From a virus: DNA of 48,383 nt. The notes beneath the pieces are model-generated. The model was not told where the DNA came from and did not search any database. It was given only the letters and a program-made list of their open reading frames with translations. The DNA is taken from positions 1 through 48,383 of the IMG/VR virus record IMGVR_UViG_3300050821_008244; one strand, written 5' to 3'. Position numbers and translations under genes: made by a program. Of the stretch, positions 30,883 through 41,200 are shown piece by piece (position 1 is the stretch's first letter; every line of letters begins with the position of its first letter).

Positions 30883-31440
30883 ATGCCCAATTTTCCCCCC
30901 GCAGCTACCGGATTTCCGACGCCGACCACCGGCTCGGGTGTTTCCGCTCAGCTCGCTGTCACTTCCACGCAGACCGGGGCGTCTGCACTGAAATCTCTGC
31001 CTAACTCGGCATCGAACGTGCGTCAGTACACGACCACGCTCTCGGTGACGGGTTCGGGCGTGAACAGTGCATTCGCAACGTCCATCGTGTTGAACGGTGC
31101 AGTCCAGGACGCACAGAACAACTCTGTGACGCCTGCGACGTCCGTCAACGCAGTGTGGAAGCCGTACTGTTCCACCAGTGCGGTGAATGCAAAGCAGTCG
31201 CCAAGCAACTTTGTGGGAACGGCTCCGGCCATCTCCTACAGTGCTTATACGTTCTCACTCGGTTCGCCGAGTCAGGCGAATGGCCTGCGAATCACTGCAA
31301 CGGCACAGAACCCCGGTAACAACGTTCTGGAACTGCAGTTCCCGACCTTCGCTAACACCGAAGCTCAGCCGGGTAACGACGGTTCAGGTGATCCGAACGA
31401 CATGATCTACGTTCAGATCGTCATTCAAGTCGTACCCTAA
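30883..31440 (+). CDS. Beta-rich head protein (possible decoration protein)
   Basis: 185 residues rich in Ser, Thr, Val and Asn, with few charges. Its codon choice matches the capsid gene, and it is bracketed by terminators, as expected for an abundant virion protein. The pattern of alternating hydrophobic residues (RQYTTTLSVTGSGVNSAFATS, then YSAYTFSLGSPSQANG) suggests an all-beta fold. A capsid decoration or cement role is inferred. Confidence 0.6.
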   Translation: MPNFPPAATGFPTPTTGSGVSAQLAVTSTQTGASALKSLPNSASNVRQYTTTLSVTGSGVNSAFATSIVLNGAVQDAQNNSVTPATSVNAVWKPYCSTSAVNAKQSPSNFVGTAPAISYSAYTFSLGSPSQANGLRITATAQNPGNNVLELQFPTFANTEAQPGNDGSGDPNDMIYVQIVIQVVP

Positions 31441-31460
31441 TTCAGTACGCACAAGATCAA

Positions 31461-31488
31461 GGGGGACCTCAGGGTCCCCTTCTTTTTT
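31461..31488 (+). terminator. Rho-independent terminator
   Basis: GGGGACC (31462-31468) and GGTCCCC (31473-31479) form a tight stem with a 4-base loop, followed by TTCTTTTTT. Strong. Confidence 0.85.
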
Positions 31489-31510
31489 CACAAATAAAAT
31501 TGGAGGAGAC

Positions 31511-31771
31511 ATGTCTGAGGAGAGAGACTTGTTGATCGAGGGACTGCAGGAATCCAATGACACCCTGCAGGATGAAGTCGATCGACTGAAACGTAGTAAC
31601 AAGATTTTGAGACAAGTGGTTCGCACGCTGCGAACGACTGTCACTTCCCTGCGAAGATCGCAAGAGATTGCCATCAACAATGACGAGGAGTTCAAAGCTC
31701 TTTGTCAAAATGATGGTGAGCTTGATTCGGTTCCGACTGCTGAGGGTGGATTACCCGAAGTTCAGTCTTAG
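31511..31771 (+). CDS. Coiled-coil protein
   Basis: 86 residues after GGAGGAGAC. Residues 3-58 are one long heptad-like helix (LIEGLQESNDTLQDEVDRLKR, then ILRQVVRTLRTTVTSLRRS) and the end is acidic and loose. It may form dimers or trimers. Function unknown. Confidence 0.65.
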   Translation: MSEERDLLIEGLQESNDTLQDEVDRLKRSNKILRQVVRTLRTTVTSLRRSQEIAINNDEEFKALCQNDGELDSVPTAEGGLPEVQS

Positions 31772-31859
31772 TGGACAGGTGGGCGTACGACCATCAATAA
31801 GCGTCAGCCACGCTGCCGTCTGATCCACGACAAAACGAGTTGATATCGAATCGGTGAGA

Positions 31860-31897
31860 GGCTCCCCAATGGGACCGCCTATCCCGGCTGGGGAGCC
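31860..31897 (+). other. Perfect 8-bp hairpin before the next gene
   Basis: GGCTCCCC (31860-31867) pairs with GGGGAGCC (31890-31897), with a smaller GGGA/TCCC stem in the loop. No T-run follows and the ribosome site starts 8 bases later, so an RNA-stability or processing element is more likely than a terminator. Confidence 0.55.
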
Positions 31898-31915
31898 AAA
31901 CACTTAGGAGGAGAC

Positions 31916-32587
31916 ATGTCGGAGGCATCGGCATTAAATCCAGATCAGATTCAAAAGCTGCAAGGAACTCGCTTGAAGGAAGAGCATCCGGCGTATTCAT
32001 ACGCTGCTGAAATGGATGCCGATCCGGGTATGACTAAGGAACTCGCTGCCGAGATCGAGGACTACTCGAAGCGACGGTACGACGTCAATCCTTCAAATCA
32101 AGCACAAGAAATTCTTGCAGAGCAGAAAGAAATCAACGCAGGGATCAGTCAAGAATATCAGTGGCTGAAACCCGAAGAATACAAGGACGAAGCTGAACGC
32201 AAAGGTCGCATCATACATTCGTCCGAGTTCATCAGCCGACTCAGGAAGGCTGACATCAGGTGCTGGTACACCGGCCACGCACTGCCCGGTCGAGCGACTT
32301 TAAAGGTACAACGTGAGGGACTCGACCCAGAAGTCGGATGTTGGGTGCAGCTCGGCTTCATGCCTGAACTGTCCATCATGCGATTCAACGAACACGGTGT
32401 TCCTCTTGACGAAAAGTTTAGAGGATGGCGGACGTGTCTACTTCAGCTGATCCTCAAAGGGATCATCAAGGAAGACGACGCCAAGAGGCATTTCGGCAAG
32501 CCTAAGGTCACACCGGCATTTGCCAGATACAACTCCACACTTCAAGCCTTCCGTAACAACGGCAATAGGCTGAATATGGAGAACTAG
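31916..32587 (+). CDS. Hypothetical protein of the head-neck region
   Basis: 223 residues. The N-terminal half is helical and acidic. The middle has a compact beta part (RCWYTGHALPGRATLKVQRE, then EVGCWVQLGFMPELSIMRFN) and a C-terminal FRGWRTCLLQLILKGII helix. I do not recognise it. The ribosome site AGGAGGAGAC is strong. Confidence 0.6.
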   Translation: MSEASALNPDQIQKLQGTRLKEEHPAYSYAAEMDADPGMTKELAAEIEDYSKRRYDVNPSNQAQEILAEQKEINAGISQEYQWLKPEEYKDEAERKGRIIHSSEFISRLRKADIRCWYTGHALPGRATLKVQREGLDPEVGCWVQLGFMPELSIMRFNEHGVPLDEKFRGWRTCLLQLILKGIIKEDDAKRHFGKPKVTPAFARYNSTLQAFRNNGNRLNMEN

Positions 32588-32595
32588 GAGGAGAT

Positions 32596-33306
32596 ATGTC
32601 AGCAGAAAAGAACCAAGACGTCACAAAGGATTTAACAAAAATTGCACCGATCAACGATGAAAGTGCTTATCTGCAGAAGCAGCTGATCGAAATGCAGTTG
32701 GAGATTGCAAAGGCTCAGCTTGAGGAATTGAAGCTCACCAAGACTGAGAAAAGCTTGCATATCCAGGAACTGCGTTCGACGATCGCCGATCGTGAAACCA
32801 AACAGCGTCAGGCCCAGATGGATCGTGAGTCACAGGGTCGGACGTTCGCCCAGTCCGCCGCAGCCGATCGCCAGAGGCAAGCAATGTGTACCCATAAAAA
32901 GGGAGGCATTGTCAGTGCCCGCAATATCCAAGCACTGCAGACTGGTGGTAACGGTGCTCAGTACGCAGTCATCAAGCATCAGATGATCAACGGGGATATG
33001 TGGGTACGTTGTCAGCGTTGTGCCAAGACATGGTCTCCGCCGCTGAAGATCAACTTCTTCTTCCGTCCAGACGAACGTGGCGTGCTGATCGCAGTCGCAC
33101 CGCAGGATGGAACCTTTAATCAAGGTCTGTTCGATCAGGCAGTGCGGGAATACGATGAGGCCAAGAGGTTCAACACCAACAACACCCCCTCAGCGTCGGT
33201 CCAGTGCCGATTCTCTAAGTGGGTTAAGGGTGCTGACGGTCAGTGGTTTGAAGCTGATGCCTCAGACGACTATCGGCAGACGCTCGCATCGACGAACTTG
33301 CGATAA
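32596..33306 (+). CDS. Hypothetical protein with coiled N-terminus and Cys/His site
   Basis: 236 residues. Residues 25-95 form a long helix (KQLIEMQLEIAKAQLEELKL and on). A Cys/His cluster follows: CTHKKGG and then WVRCQRCAKTW, which would bind one zinc. The last third is loose and aromatic. The same zinc pattern is known from small virion proteins that follow coiled-coil proteins in podoviruses, though I cannot name the family. Confidence 0.6.
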   Translation: MSAEKNQDVTKDLTKIAPINDESAYLQKQLIEMQLEIAKAQLEELKLTKTEKSLHIQELRSTIADRETKQRQAQMDRESQGRTFAQSAAADRQRQAMCTHKKGGIVSARNIQALQTGGNGAQYAVIKHQMINGDMWVRCQRCAKTWSPPLKINFFFRPDERGVLIAVAPQDGTFNQGLFDQAVREYDEAKRFNTNNTPSASVQCRFSKWVKGADGQWFEADASDDYRQTLASTNLR

Positions 33307-33322
33307 TTTCGCCAGCGTGATC

Positions 33323-33357
33323 GGGGCGGCACGAAACAAAACCGCCCCACGATTTTT
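33323..33357 (+). terminator. Rho-independent terminator
   Basis: GGGGCGG (33323-33329) pairs with CCGCCCC (33342-33348), followed by ACGA and five T. It separates the head group from the neck/tail group. Confidence 0.8.
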
Positions 33358-33432
33358 GAGTATCGAGGATCAAGCCTCGGTCGGCTTAGGGTGCTTCTCC
33401 GTGAAGAAAGCATCCAACATTTCAGGAGACCC

Positions 33433-34512
33433 ATGGGAAACAGTTCGATTCAGATCAGAACCCTAGTGGATGACGCTCGAACGTTTCCACAATACGCACC
33501 GGTTCTTCCTACTGGTGGATATTCTGACCAGCCTGCACTTTCCATCACGAATGACGTGATGACGACCTTCCTAATGGGAACTCCGGACGGGAAACCGTTC
33601 AACTGGAAGTTCAACCGCATTCTCCTTCCTACGTTCTTTCTGAACAGCTACCAGCAAGACTACCTCATCTCCGGACTTGTCAATGTCGGTTGGCTCGAGC
33701 AAGCATTTGCTGTCTATCAGTCTGCCACTGTTCAACCCAAAAACATTCGATACATGGAAGTCGCACGAGACTTGATGCTGACGAATGCCCAGACGGGTAA
33801 TGTTGCCAAAGCCTGCTGGATGCAAGTCGACACCATGGAAGTCGGCCAGTGGGGCGTCTCCGCCGCTCTGAGTGCTCTAGGGCTGACCAATCCGGGACCC
33901 GGAGCTGTCTATACGAACCCGGCCAGCTTGCCATCAATGCCGACCAATCCTATCACAGCTGTCGAGGACACGTTTGGAAACTTTTGGACCTTGACGCAGT
34001 ACGGGACATGTGGTAGTACTAATCCTTTCACCTCAGCTGTCAATGCGGCAGGCGTGGTGTTCCCGACCCTTCAGAACCAATCCATTGTGGCGACCACCGT
34101 CAATGACGGCTCAGTCATATGGACTGCAGTTAATCCGAAGGGGCAGGGTATTCGTATCAGCCCGCAGCCGCCTGCAAACGGCCCTGTGTGGAATGTCAAC
34201 GTCGTTGCTCAGCAGCGTATACCGTTCTTCACCGCATTGAATCAATATATCAATCCGGTGCCGGATGACTACTACGCATACTTCAAACAGGGATTTCTTG
34301 CACAGTGTGCACGTCGAAGCGTCGACGCCAAGGTCAGAGCGACATTTGACACTGAGTTCAAGTTGTGGATTCAGGCGATGACCAACGCTGTCAGGCAAGG
34401 CGATCGTGAGCGAGATGACTACGGTTTTGTACCGGGTTCATCGATCATGGATTCGGGATGGGCGTTCAATCCTGTCAATCCGGCCACACCTTACGGACCC
34501 TGGGCAGGCTAA
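33433..34512 (+). CDS. Neck/tail adaptor-like protein with an inserted beta domain
   Basis: 359 residues from ATG 33433 (AGGAGA upstream); a longer frame starts inside the terminator trailer. The outer parts are alpha/beta (NWKFNRILLPTFFLNSYQQDYL, then YYAYFKQGFLAQCARRS). Residues 180-260 form an inserted beta domain (NFWTLTQYGTCGSTNPFTSA, then VNDGSVIWTAV) that also occurs in the 1369-residue tail protein (NIWQVTTAGTSGGSNPFTSF, then VTDGGAAWKCV). Position between head and tail genes suggests a connector role; the inserted domain may face outwards. Confidence 0.65.
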   Translation: MGNSSIQIRTLVDDARTFPQYAPVLPTGGYSDQPALSITNDVMTTFLMGTPDGKPFNWKFNRILLPTFFLNSYQQDYLISGLVNVGWLEQAFAVYQSATVQPKNIRYMEVARDLMLTNAQTGNVAKACWMQVDTMEVGQWGVSAALSALGLTNPGPGAVYTNPASLPSMPTNPITAVEDTFGNFWTLTQYGTCGSTNPFTSAVNAAGVVFPTLQNQSIVATTVNDGSVIWTAVNPKGQGIRISPQPPANGPVWNVNVVAQQRIPFFTALNQYINPVPDDYYAYFKQGFLAQCARRSVDAKVRATFDTEFKLWIQAMTNAVRQGDRERDDYGFVPGSSIMDSGWAFNPVNPATPYGPWAG

Positions 34513-34533
34513 TCAACTTCATAGGAGGAGAGT

Positions 34534-35430
34534 GTGGCAAACAAACATTGCCTCATTGCGTTGTCGACGTGCCGATCTTTCGAAGACAATGGAAACAATC
34601 AAGCGGTACGTGACACTTGGCTCAAAGAGTCTTTGCCATCTGGCTGGGACTATAAGATGTTCGTCGGGGCAGGTCCCGGCCCGGTGCCATCGGATACGGT
34701 GGAACTGCGTTGCCCCGATACTTACGAGTATCTGACTTACAAGACCCAAGAACAGGTCATGTGGGCCTTCCAACACGGCTATAAGTACATCTATCGCTGC
34801 TTTCCTGACACCTATGCGGCAGTTGATAGACTGCTCTCGTGCGAATTCGAACAGGCGGATTACACGGGAACCTTCGGGGGACTAGTCGATACGGAAACGT
34901 GCCGCCCGAAGGTGATGTTCAATCGTGATGGCAATGAGTTGTCTGTGTTCGCATCCGGAGGACCTGGATACTTCCTCAGCCGTAGGGCTATGGATGTCCT
35001 TCGCAACTGTTACGTTGATTCTTCCTTCCAAGAAGACTGTTGGTTAGGACAGAAACTCCACGGATTCAGATTTCTAAAACTACGAGACGATCGCAGGTTT
35101 TGGGAATCTCGAGCCTATGAAAAAACGATCCGTCGATACGGACCGGAAGTCTGGAACAACGTCGTTGCGGTGCATCTCAGTAAGAAAAAGACATCCTCTG
35201 GCGGCACAGCGGGATGGTATGACAAGCAGTGGATGTATGACGCACATACGGCATATGCCGACAAAAGCCGCACCGTCGACTCACCTGATGTCGACATCGA
35301 ATACAACGTTCAGCCACTCAATAGTTTTGAGGCCATGCTGATCGACGACATCTCCGTACATCGTGGCGAGCCACATGTCAACGTAGAGGTCCGTGGAGCG
35401 GAAGGGCTTTGGTCTAAAGTCCCACGTTAA
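34534..35430 (+). CDS. Glycosyltransferase paralogue with altered DxD motif
   Basis: 298 residues, starting GTG 34534 after AGGAGGAGA. It is related to the protein at 19314-20288: NQAVRDTWL, WDYKMFVG, YKYIYRC and QADYTG align with RQACRDTWL, WDYRFFMG, YDYIFRA and KYDYTG. The metal-binding RADDDT of that protein is RCFPDT here (Phe90-Pro91-Asp92), so two of three acidic residues are lost. A 60-residue C-terminal part (SPDVDIEYNVQPLNSFE) is extra. It could be inactive, use another acidic site, or bind sugars only. Confidence 0.8.
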   Translation: MANKHCLIALSTCRSFEDNGNNQAVRDTWLKESLPSGWDYKMFVGAGPGPVPSDTVELRCPDTYEYLTYKTQEQVMWAFQHGYKYIYRCFPDTYAAVDRLLSCEFEQADYTGTFGGLVDTETCRPKVMFNRDGNELSVFASGGPGYFLSRRAMDVLRNCYVDSSFQEDCWLGQKLHGFRFLKLRDDRRFWESRAYEKTIRRYGPEVWNNVVAVHLSKKKTSSGGTAGWYDKQWMYDAHTAYADKSRTVDSPDVDIEYNVQPLNSFEAMLIDDISVHRGEPHVNVEVRGAEGLWSKVPR

Positions 35431-35876
35431 TGAATGTTCCGAACGGAAAGTTTTCCGTGTTTGATTTTCTTCGTAAGACTCTTCTTTGGATTGCTCTTTT
35501 GCCTCTCCCTTTCATTGGGATCGGTGCCGCTCTCAATCAAGCAGTTCTCGTTGCCAACAATGACACTTTTCCAGTTCGTGCAAATGTCGTAAAAGTTTTA
35601 GGATATCTCAAGGACGAGCCTGAGGTTTCAGAACTAGACCAAGAGATGCACGCAATGAACAGTGACGCTCCAATCATGCTCGACAACGTCCACTGTGTCA
35701 TGACCTCTAAAACCCATCTCAATTTCCTCGCTGACAACTTCGATTTCGAAGACAGCATCTGCAGTATAGGCGACCTCTTGCTCGACCTTGGAGAATGGCT
35801 GGCTCAATACGCCCTAATTGTATGGGCGATTCTCGTAGTCCAGAGGCTGCGAAAGCAAGACGCACAGGAGACCTAA
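35430..35876 (+). CDS. Membrane protein with two helices and a large loop
   Basis: 148 residues with hydrophobic segments at about 18-40 (LLWIALLPLPFIGIGAALNQA) and 119-137 (YALIVWAILVV). Between them are about 75 mostly acidic residues with two Cys (HCVMTSKTH, then DSICSIGD) that could form a disulfide outside the membrane. No family recognised. The ATG shares a base with the previous stop (TAATG). Confidence 0.6.
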   Translation: MNVPNGKFSVFDFLRKTLLWIALLPLPFIGIGAALNQAVLVANNDTFPVRANVVKVLGYLKDEPEVSELDQEMHAMNSDAPIMLDNVHCVMTSKTHLNFLADNFDFEDSICSIGDLLLDLGEWLAQYALIVWAILVVQRLRKQDAQET

Positions 35877-36830
35877 GTGGCAATTTCCACCGTTAAAATC
35901 TCGGACACGATCGAGTGGTCAAAGCGACTGATGTTCAATCGCAACCCGGTCATTGGCAACAGTCTTGAACCGGCATTGACCGCTGCGAACATGGTCAGAC
36001 AAACGATCCTCGGCCCGCCGTTTGATTGGTGGTGGAACAACGAAGAAGTCACCTTCCAGACCACATCGACTCCAAATGCGACCGTGGCTTCCTCGACGAC
36101 TAGTATCAGCATTCTCAATGGTGTTCTCACAGCCACTGTTCCCAACAGTTTCTTCGTACAAGAGCCTGTGATTGCGTCAGGATTTACCTCCGTCACGCAG
36201 CTCAATGGTGTCATGTTTGAGACGGCGACTGTGTCCAGCACGAACTTCACAGCCTCGACTACGCTGCCCAACTCTGGGCCGACGAGCGATTCTACAGGAA
36301 TTTTCACTGCTCTGACGAATCAGGATTACGTGACTGCAACACCTGAGTTCTCGCACATCGGTCACGCCTCGGTCTATGATCCAGTCGCAAAGAAGTGGTT
36401 TGTATTGGAAGTCGAGAACGACCTCAGTCTCGACTCCATCACCGATCGACCACGGTTCATCAATCCCCATACAGAGGATGCTAATGGCAACATGCATTGG
36501 CGTCTGATGCCGTCTCCAGACAACAATTATCCGGTATCGATTCACATTCAGAAGACCCCGTCAACTCTCATCGTCGGAGTCAACTCGACATGGGCACCCA
36601 TTCCTGATTTCATGCAGACAATCTACAACTGGGGTTTCCAAGCCATCATGTGGCTATTTGCGGATGATGCAAGATTTCAATTTGGAAATCAGAAGTTCCT
36701 TGCCGGTCTTCTCGGGCGTGCACAGGGACTGACTGAGGAAGAGCGAAATACGTTCCTAAACAACTGGAGTGATATGACTGGATCTCAACGTCTAATGATC
36801 CAGCAAGGAGTGCAGGGTCGAGGAGTGTAG
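35877..36830 (+). CDS. Tail or neck protein
   Basis: 317 residues, GTG start at 35877. The N-terminal and C-terminal parts (RNPVIGNSLEPALTAANMV and FMQTIYNWGFQAIMWLFADD) flank a beta-rich middle. The C-terminal stretch with FLNNWSDMTGSQRLMIQQGVQG resembles distal parts of virion proteins in several gut and environmental podoviruses, though no family name can be given. It is likely structural, from context. Confidence 0.6.
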   Translation: MAISTVKISDTIEWSKRLMFNRNPVIGNSLEPALTAANMVRQTILGPPFDWWWNNEEVTFQTTSTPNATVASSTTSISILNGVLTATVPNSFFVQEPVIASGFTSVTQLNGVMFETATVSSTNFTASTTLPNSGPTSDSTGIFTALTNQDYVTATPEFSHIGHASVYDPVAKKWFVLEVENDLSLDSITDRPRFINPHTEDANGNMHWRLMPSPDNNYPVSIHIQKTPSTLIVGVNSTWAPIPDFMQTIYNWGFQAIMWLFADDARFQFGNQKFLAGLLGRAQGLTEEERNTFLNNWSDMTGSQRLMIQQGVQGRGV

Positions 36831-36833
36831 TCT

Positions 36834-37109
36834 ATGAGTCAAAGTAGCTACAATTTCACTTTTCAAGATCCCAGCGGCAAGCCGTTGGCACTTGGATCGG
36901 CGACGTTTCGTTTGACTCAAGACGCACAAGTGGTCAATACAGCACAGATTGTCCGTGGAACTCTGGTGACAGCTGCACTCGACTCCAACGGTTCTGTGAC
37001 AATTCTTCTGTGGCCGACTAACCAGTTGGTTCCCGCAACGGTCTACACTGTGCGAGCGTATTCCGCCAACGGCCTTTTGGCTTTTGAAGAACAGATGTCC
37101 CTCACCTAG
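36834..37109 (+). CDS. Small tail protein related to the N-terminus of its neighbour
   Basis: 91 residues. YNFTFQDPSGKPLALGSATF and RLTQDAQVV align with NGNFQDSEGNLLANGYLTF and RLSQDATVS of the next gene, including the later TVYTVRAYS against CYYTVTGYT. Such domains usually attach fibres to the tail. It may be the same domain without a shaft. Confidence 0.65.
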   Translation: MSQSSYNFTFQDPSGKPLALGSATFRLTQDAQVVNTAQIVRGTLVTAALDSNGSVTILLWPTNQLVPATVYTVRAYSANGLLAFEEQMSLT

Positions 37110-37125
37110 GTGAGAGAGGAAAGCA

Positions 37126-38277
37126 ATGCCATCTCCAACCCCGACTCAACTCATCAACGGAAACTTTCAGGACTCGGAGGGCAATCTTCTCGCAAACGGC
37201 TATCTTACCTTTAGACTCAGTCAAGATGCGACCGTTTCTGGAAGCAGCATCTGTGCTGGCATCGAAATCACGATCAACCTCAACTCTACGGGCAACGTCT
37301 CTACTTCTCCTCCGCAGAGCGTGTGGGGAACGGATGTGATGTCTCCGGTCAATTGCTACTACACAGTGACTGGATACACGCAAAAAGGCCAGCCTGTCTG
37401 GGGGCCCAACAACCAGCAGGTCATATCAGGGTCGACATTCGATCTCGATACTTGGATTCCGAATCAAGTCTTCTCGTGGCAACCGCCTCTACAGACAGTG
37501 ACATTGGAAACCAATAGTACACTGAATGCGAATCAGTTTCTTCTGAACCTCGTTGCTGGCTCTGGCGTCACGCTGGTCAACTCTGGCGGCAATGTCACGA
37601 TTTCTTCGACGGCACAGTCTGTACTTTTGCAGACTAATAGTTCGAACAACGCAACTCAATCACAACTCAACCTGGTAGCCGGAACTGGCGTTTCTCTCGT
37701 CAATAGCGGAGGAACTGTCACTATTTCTGCGAGTGGTGGTGGGTTTTCTACGTCGGGCCAAGGCTTTTTCTTTGGTGCAAAATCGGTAGGACCTATAACA
37801 GGCGGTTCGGGCGGAGCATTTAACAACCGCATCATCACCGACGTCTATGTTATTCCCATCGAGCTGGAGAATGCGTACACCATTAGAAAAGTCACCGTTC
37901 CAGTACAAGGCAGTTTAGGATCATCCAGCACCAACATCTACATCGCCATTTTTGATGCTGCTGGCACGACCCGCCTTCTCTACACTGGAGCGATTCCAGT
38001 TCCATTCAATTCCAGCCCTACTGTCTATCAAGTCACCCTGGGTAGCCCTGTCGCTCTGTCGGCGGGTTATTATCAGTTGGCGTGGGGACAGGACGGAAGC
38101 TCTAGCATCACGACAGTGACAACAGTCGATACCTCAGCTCTGCAGACTACTTGGAATCAGTCTTTTATCAGAGTCGGCTACATTGCAAGCGGCATTTCTG
38201 CCGGTAACATGATAACCACATTGACTTCTTTGACTGACAGGTCTTTGAACGTTCCGACAATCATGTTTGAGGTCTAA
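37126..38277 (+). CDS. Fibre-like protein with attachment domain and repeat shaft
   Basis: 383 residues. Residues 1-120 form the attachment-type beta domain shared with the previous gene. Residues 127-161 and 168-206 are two copies of the QTNxxxNATQSQLN/NSGGxVTIS module also present in the protein at 21755-22618. The last 170 residues are a beta-sandwich-like head (RKVTVPVQGSLGSSSTNIYIA, then GYYQLAWGQDGSS). It is a good candidate for host recognition. Confidence 0.7.
   Translation: MPSPTPTQLINGNFQDSEGNLLANGYLTFRLSQDATVSGSSICAGIEITINLNSTGNVSTSPPQSVWGTDVMSPVNCYYTVTGYTQKGQPVWGPNNQQVISGSTFDLDTWIPNQVFSWQPPLQTVTLETNSTLNANQFLLNLVAGSGVTLVNSGGNVTISSTAQSVLLQTNSSNNATQSQLNLVAGTGVSLVNSGGTVTISASGGGFSTSGQGFFFGAKSVGPITGGSGGAFNNRIITDVYVIPIELENAYTIRKVTVPVQGSLGSSSTNIYIAIFDAAGTTRLLYTGAIPVPFNSSPTVYQVTLGSPVALSAGYYQLAWGQDGSSSITTVTTVDTSALQTTWNQSFIRVGYIASGISAGNMITTLTSLTDRSLNVPTIMFEV
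37504..37743 (+). repeat. Two tandem beta-repeat modules (fibre shaft)
   Basis: Two in-frame copies of about 36 codons with the same pattern as those at 21881-22114. The second copy ends with a Gly-rich hinge (ISASGGGFS) almost identical in protein to the end of the other pair (ISASGGGS). Confidence 0.65.
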
Positions 38278-38286
38278 GGATAACTC

Positions 38287-41200
38287 ATGTCGAATCTCCA
38301 AAGTTCAGGTGGACAGCCACAGAAGCAGCCGAAGTATGCACCGCTAGTTACGGGTAGAATCTTCAGCGGCCTCTATACCAACCGCTCACCTCTTCGTGAT
38401 GGCAGTTCGACGAGAATGGAAGAACGCTATGGCTTAGGTCATGGCGACACGATGATCGCCGGTGCGAACGTTGAAGTTAGCAATCGTCTGACTCTCGTTC
38501 GTCGTCCCGGAAACCCGAAATACGACACGACCAACACCTGGAATCCGATTTTGGCGTTCGATGAATTCCGTGTAAACAAGGGCAGCTCGGACGCATTTGG
38601 AACAGTTCTTGAGACCATCTACACGATGGTCGACGAGACTTCGACCCTCTACGCTTTGTCTGATACTCTGTCAAAGAAAGGTGTTTGGGCAAAGAGCACA
38701 GGTGCCGGTCAGACGTTCATGAAGCAGGACGGCAACAGCCTGTACTTCGGAAACGGCGTTGATCAAAAGAAGTGGCTGACTTCCCTCTTCCAACGTAACA
38801 GTTCCAACAACTCGACAGTCATCAACACCAACTCGTATCCGCTGATGTCGACGTATTTCATCGATCCGAACGATAATATTCAGCAGCTTGTTGGTGGCAA
38901 TCTCGGAGACATCTCGGCAGTCAACATCGCAAATGGCACGATCACTGTCACGGTCAATCTCAGTCCTGACAACACGGACTATCCCATTGGGTATCAGTTC
39001 ATACTGTGGGGATTTACCTCAGGCTCTTCCAGCGATTTTCTCAATGGGTATACGCTGACTCTGAGTGTCCCTTACACTCACGGTGGAGCACAGCCGACGA
39101 CTCTAGTTGGTAGCTACCTCAATTCTGCTCCTGTAGCCTTCAGTGCGTCTTCTCTCAATGCTTTTCTTGTCGATGTCAATGACGTCACCACTCTGACCAC
39201 GGGTAACTACGGCTCCATCACTTGGAGCACGCAAATTCCCTCCGCCGCCAACAATTTCAATGGCGGTGTAACCCTCGATGGAAACATCATCTGGAAGAAT
39301 CATTCGGTCCCTCAGACTGGAAGTCTTCCAACGACCAAGCAGGTCATGAATTGGGGCATTGTTGCTCCTACCGGAAGACTGACTCCTACAGTGAGCGGTG
39401 CTGAGGGTAGTTGGCAAAGACAGACCTACTATTCCCCTGCAGGCATCGTTGTCGATGCAGCCAATAATATTTGGCAAGTCACGACAGCAGGAACCAGCGG
39501 AGGCTCGAATCCATTTACGTCATTCGCAACGACTGCGAAAGCTTTCCCTGCCAGCGGCTTTACGACCGTCACTGACGGCGGAGCTGCATGGAAATGCGTA
39601 GCTCAGGGCCATGATTCCACTGGTACGTATTCGACAGGCTCGACTAACGGGCCGTTCTCTCAGTGGCAGGCGAGCAAGGGATACAGCGACGGCAAGTACA
39701 ATTCGGCGACAAATGCATACGTGCAGAACTATACTGACGGTTCCTTCATCATACAGACCGCCGGTGGTGTGCCTTGCGTGTTCAACTGCAATCGAAACAT
39801 CGTTCCTCAAGGCAGCGGGTCCGGTCCCAACGTTCCGGTCTCGGTAGTCTTTGGCGGCGGTTCTACCGGCAACGTCGGATGGTCAGTGAAGTTCTACAGC
39901 CATTCGAATGCCGGTGCTGTTGATGCACAATTCGGCGGAAGTGTAGGCAACCCTGTCTTTGTTATCGGCGGAGGTGCCCTCGGTGCTCCTACAGCATCGG
40001 CAGTTGGCGTCAGCAGTGTCATGTGGGATGCATTCAATTCCACAGGTGCAAGCCATGCCTTCGACCAACATCCGATGGTCAATGCGACCATCAGTCCTGC
40101 AGGTGAAACTGCAGTTGCAAACTTTACGACCCCGTGGCCGGGAATGCCCAGCACCAACTTCGAATTTTTCCAATACGGAAAGATTCGCATCCCCGTACCG
40201 ATGCAGGTGACGTTTACCATCATCGGAGACGACGGATACGTGTTCGGAGTCGAAGCAGCTGCCGCAGCGACATTTGTCAGTGCAACCGCACCGACAGTCC
40301 TCGGCGGCATTGTGACCGGCACACCGTGGCAGGGTTACCCTGTCCTCTATGGATCGAACATGGCCCAACCGGGCGGTCCGATTCAGATCGTAATCAATTT
40401 TCCCACAGCAGGTGAGTGGGGAATCGAATTTGATTACGCTCAGAAGGACGTCCACAACGTTTTCGTAGTTCTTGCAAACGGACAAGTCATGACTCCGGAG
40501 CAGGCGACGACTGAGCCTCTGTTCAACAGTGGCTCGGTTTCTCCGTCATTTCCTGGGTTCTCGACGACGCTTGCATCGCAGAACACCTACAATGCGGTCA
40601 CAGAGGGCGGAGTCAACAATCCGAAGCTGGACTTCTACACGCAGGTCAACGCAGCACCGGGCAACTGCCTACGCTGGTTGAACCTCGGTCCTGTGTCGGA
40701 TTTCTCATGGTTTCCGAATACGCCGATCACGCTGGCTGGTACGGAAATCATAGACACGAACTCGAACCTTCAAGCACCGTACGAGACCGGAAAATCCGGA
40801 CTTGTGCAGCCTACCTGGCAGACGACGCTTTATGCCATAACGCCGGATTCGACCGGCAGTACGCTGCAGTGGATCAATGAAGGCCCAGTACCGGCGAATG
40901 CTGATCAGGGCCAGATCTCGGCAACGAGTACGCAGGGATTCAAGTACGGCATCGCATTGGTCAACACCCTTGACAACACGGTGTCCAACATTGGAAAACT
41001 GACACCGGGCACAGGTCCGGTCAACGGCACTGGAGCAAGTATTCACTTCGCACCAGGTAACGGACTCAACATCGCCGATATTGATCCGCAAGCAGACTGG
41101 GTTGCCATCTTCCGTACAACGGACAATGGATCAATTCCTCTGCTAGTGCCGGGTGTAGGAAATCCGGAGATCTACACCGTGCCTCTCGTGCAATATCTGC

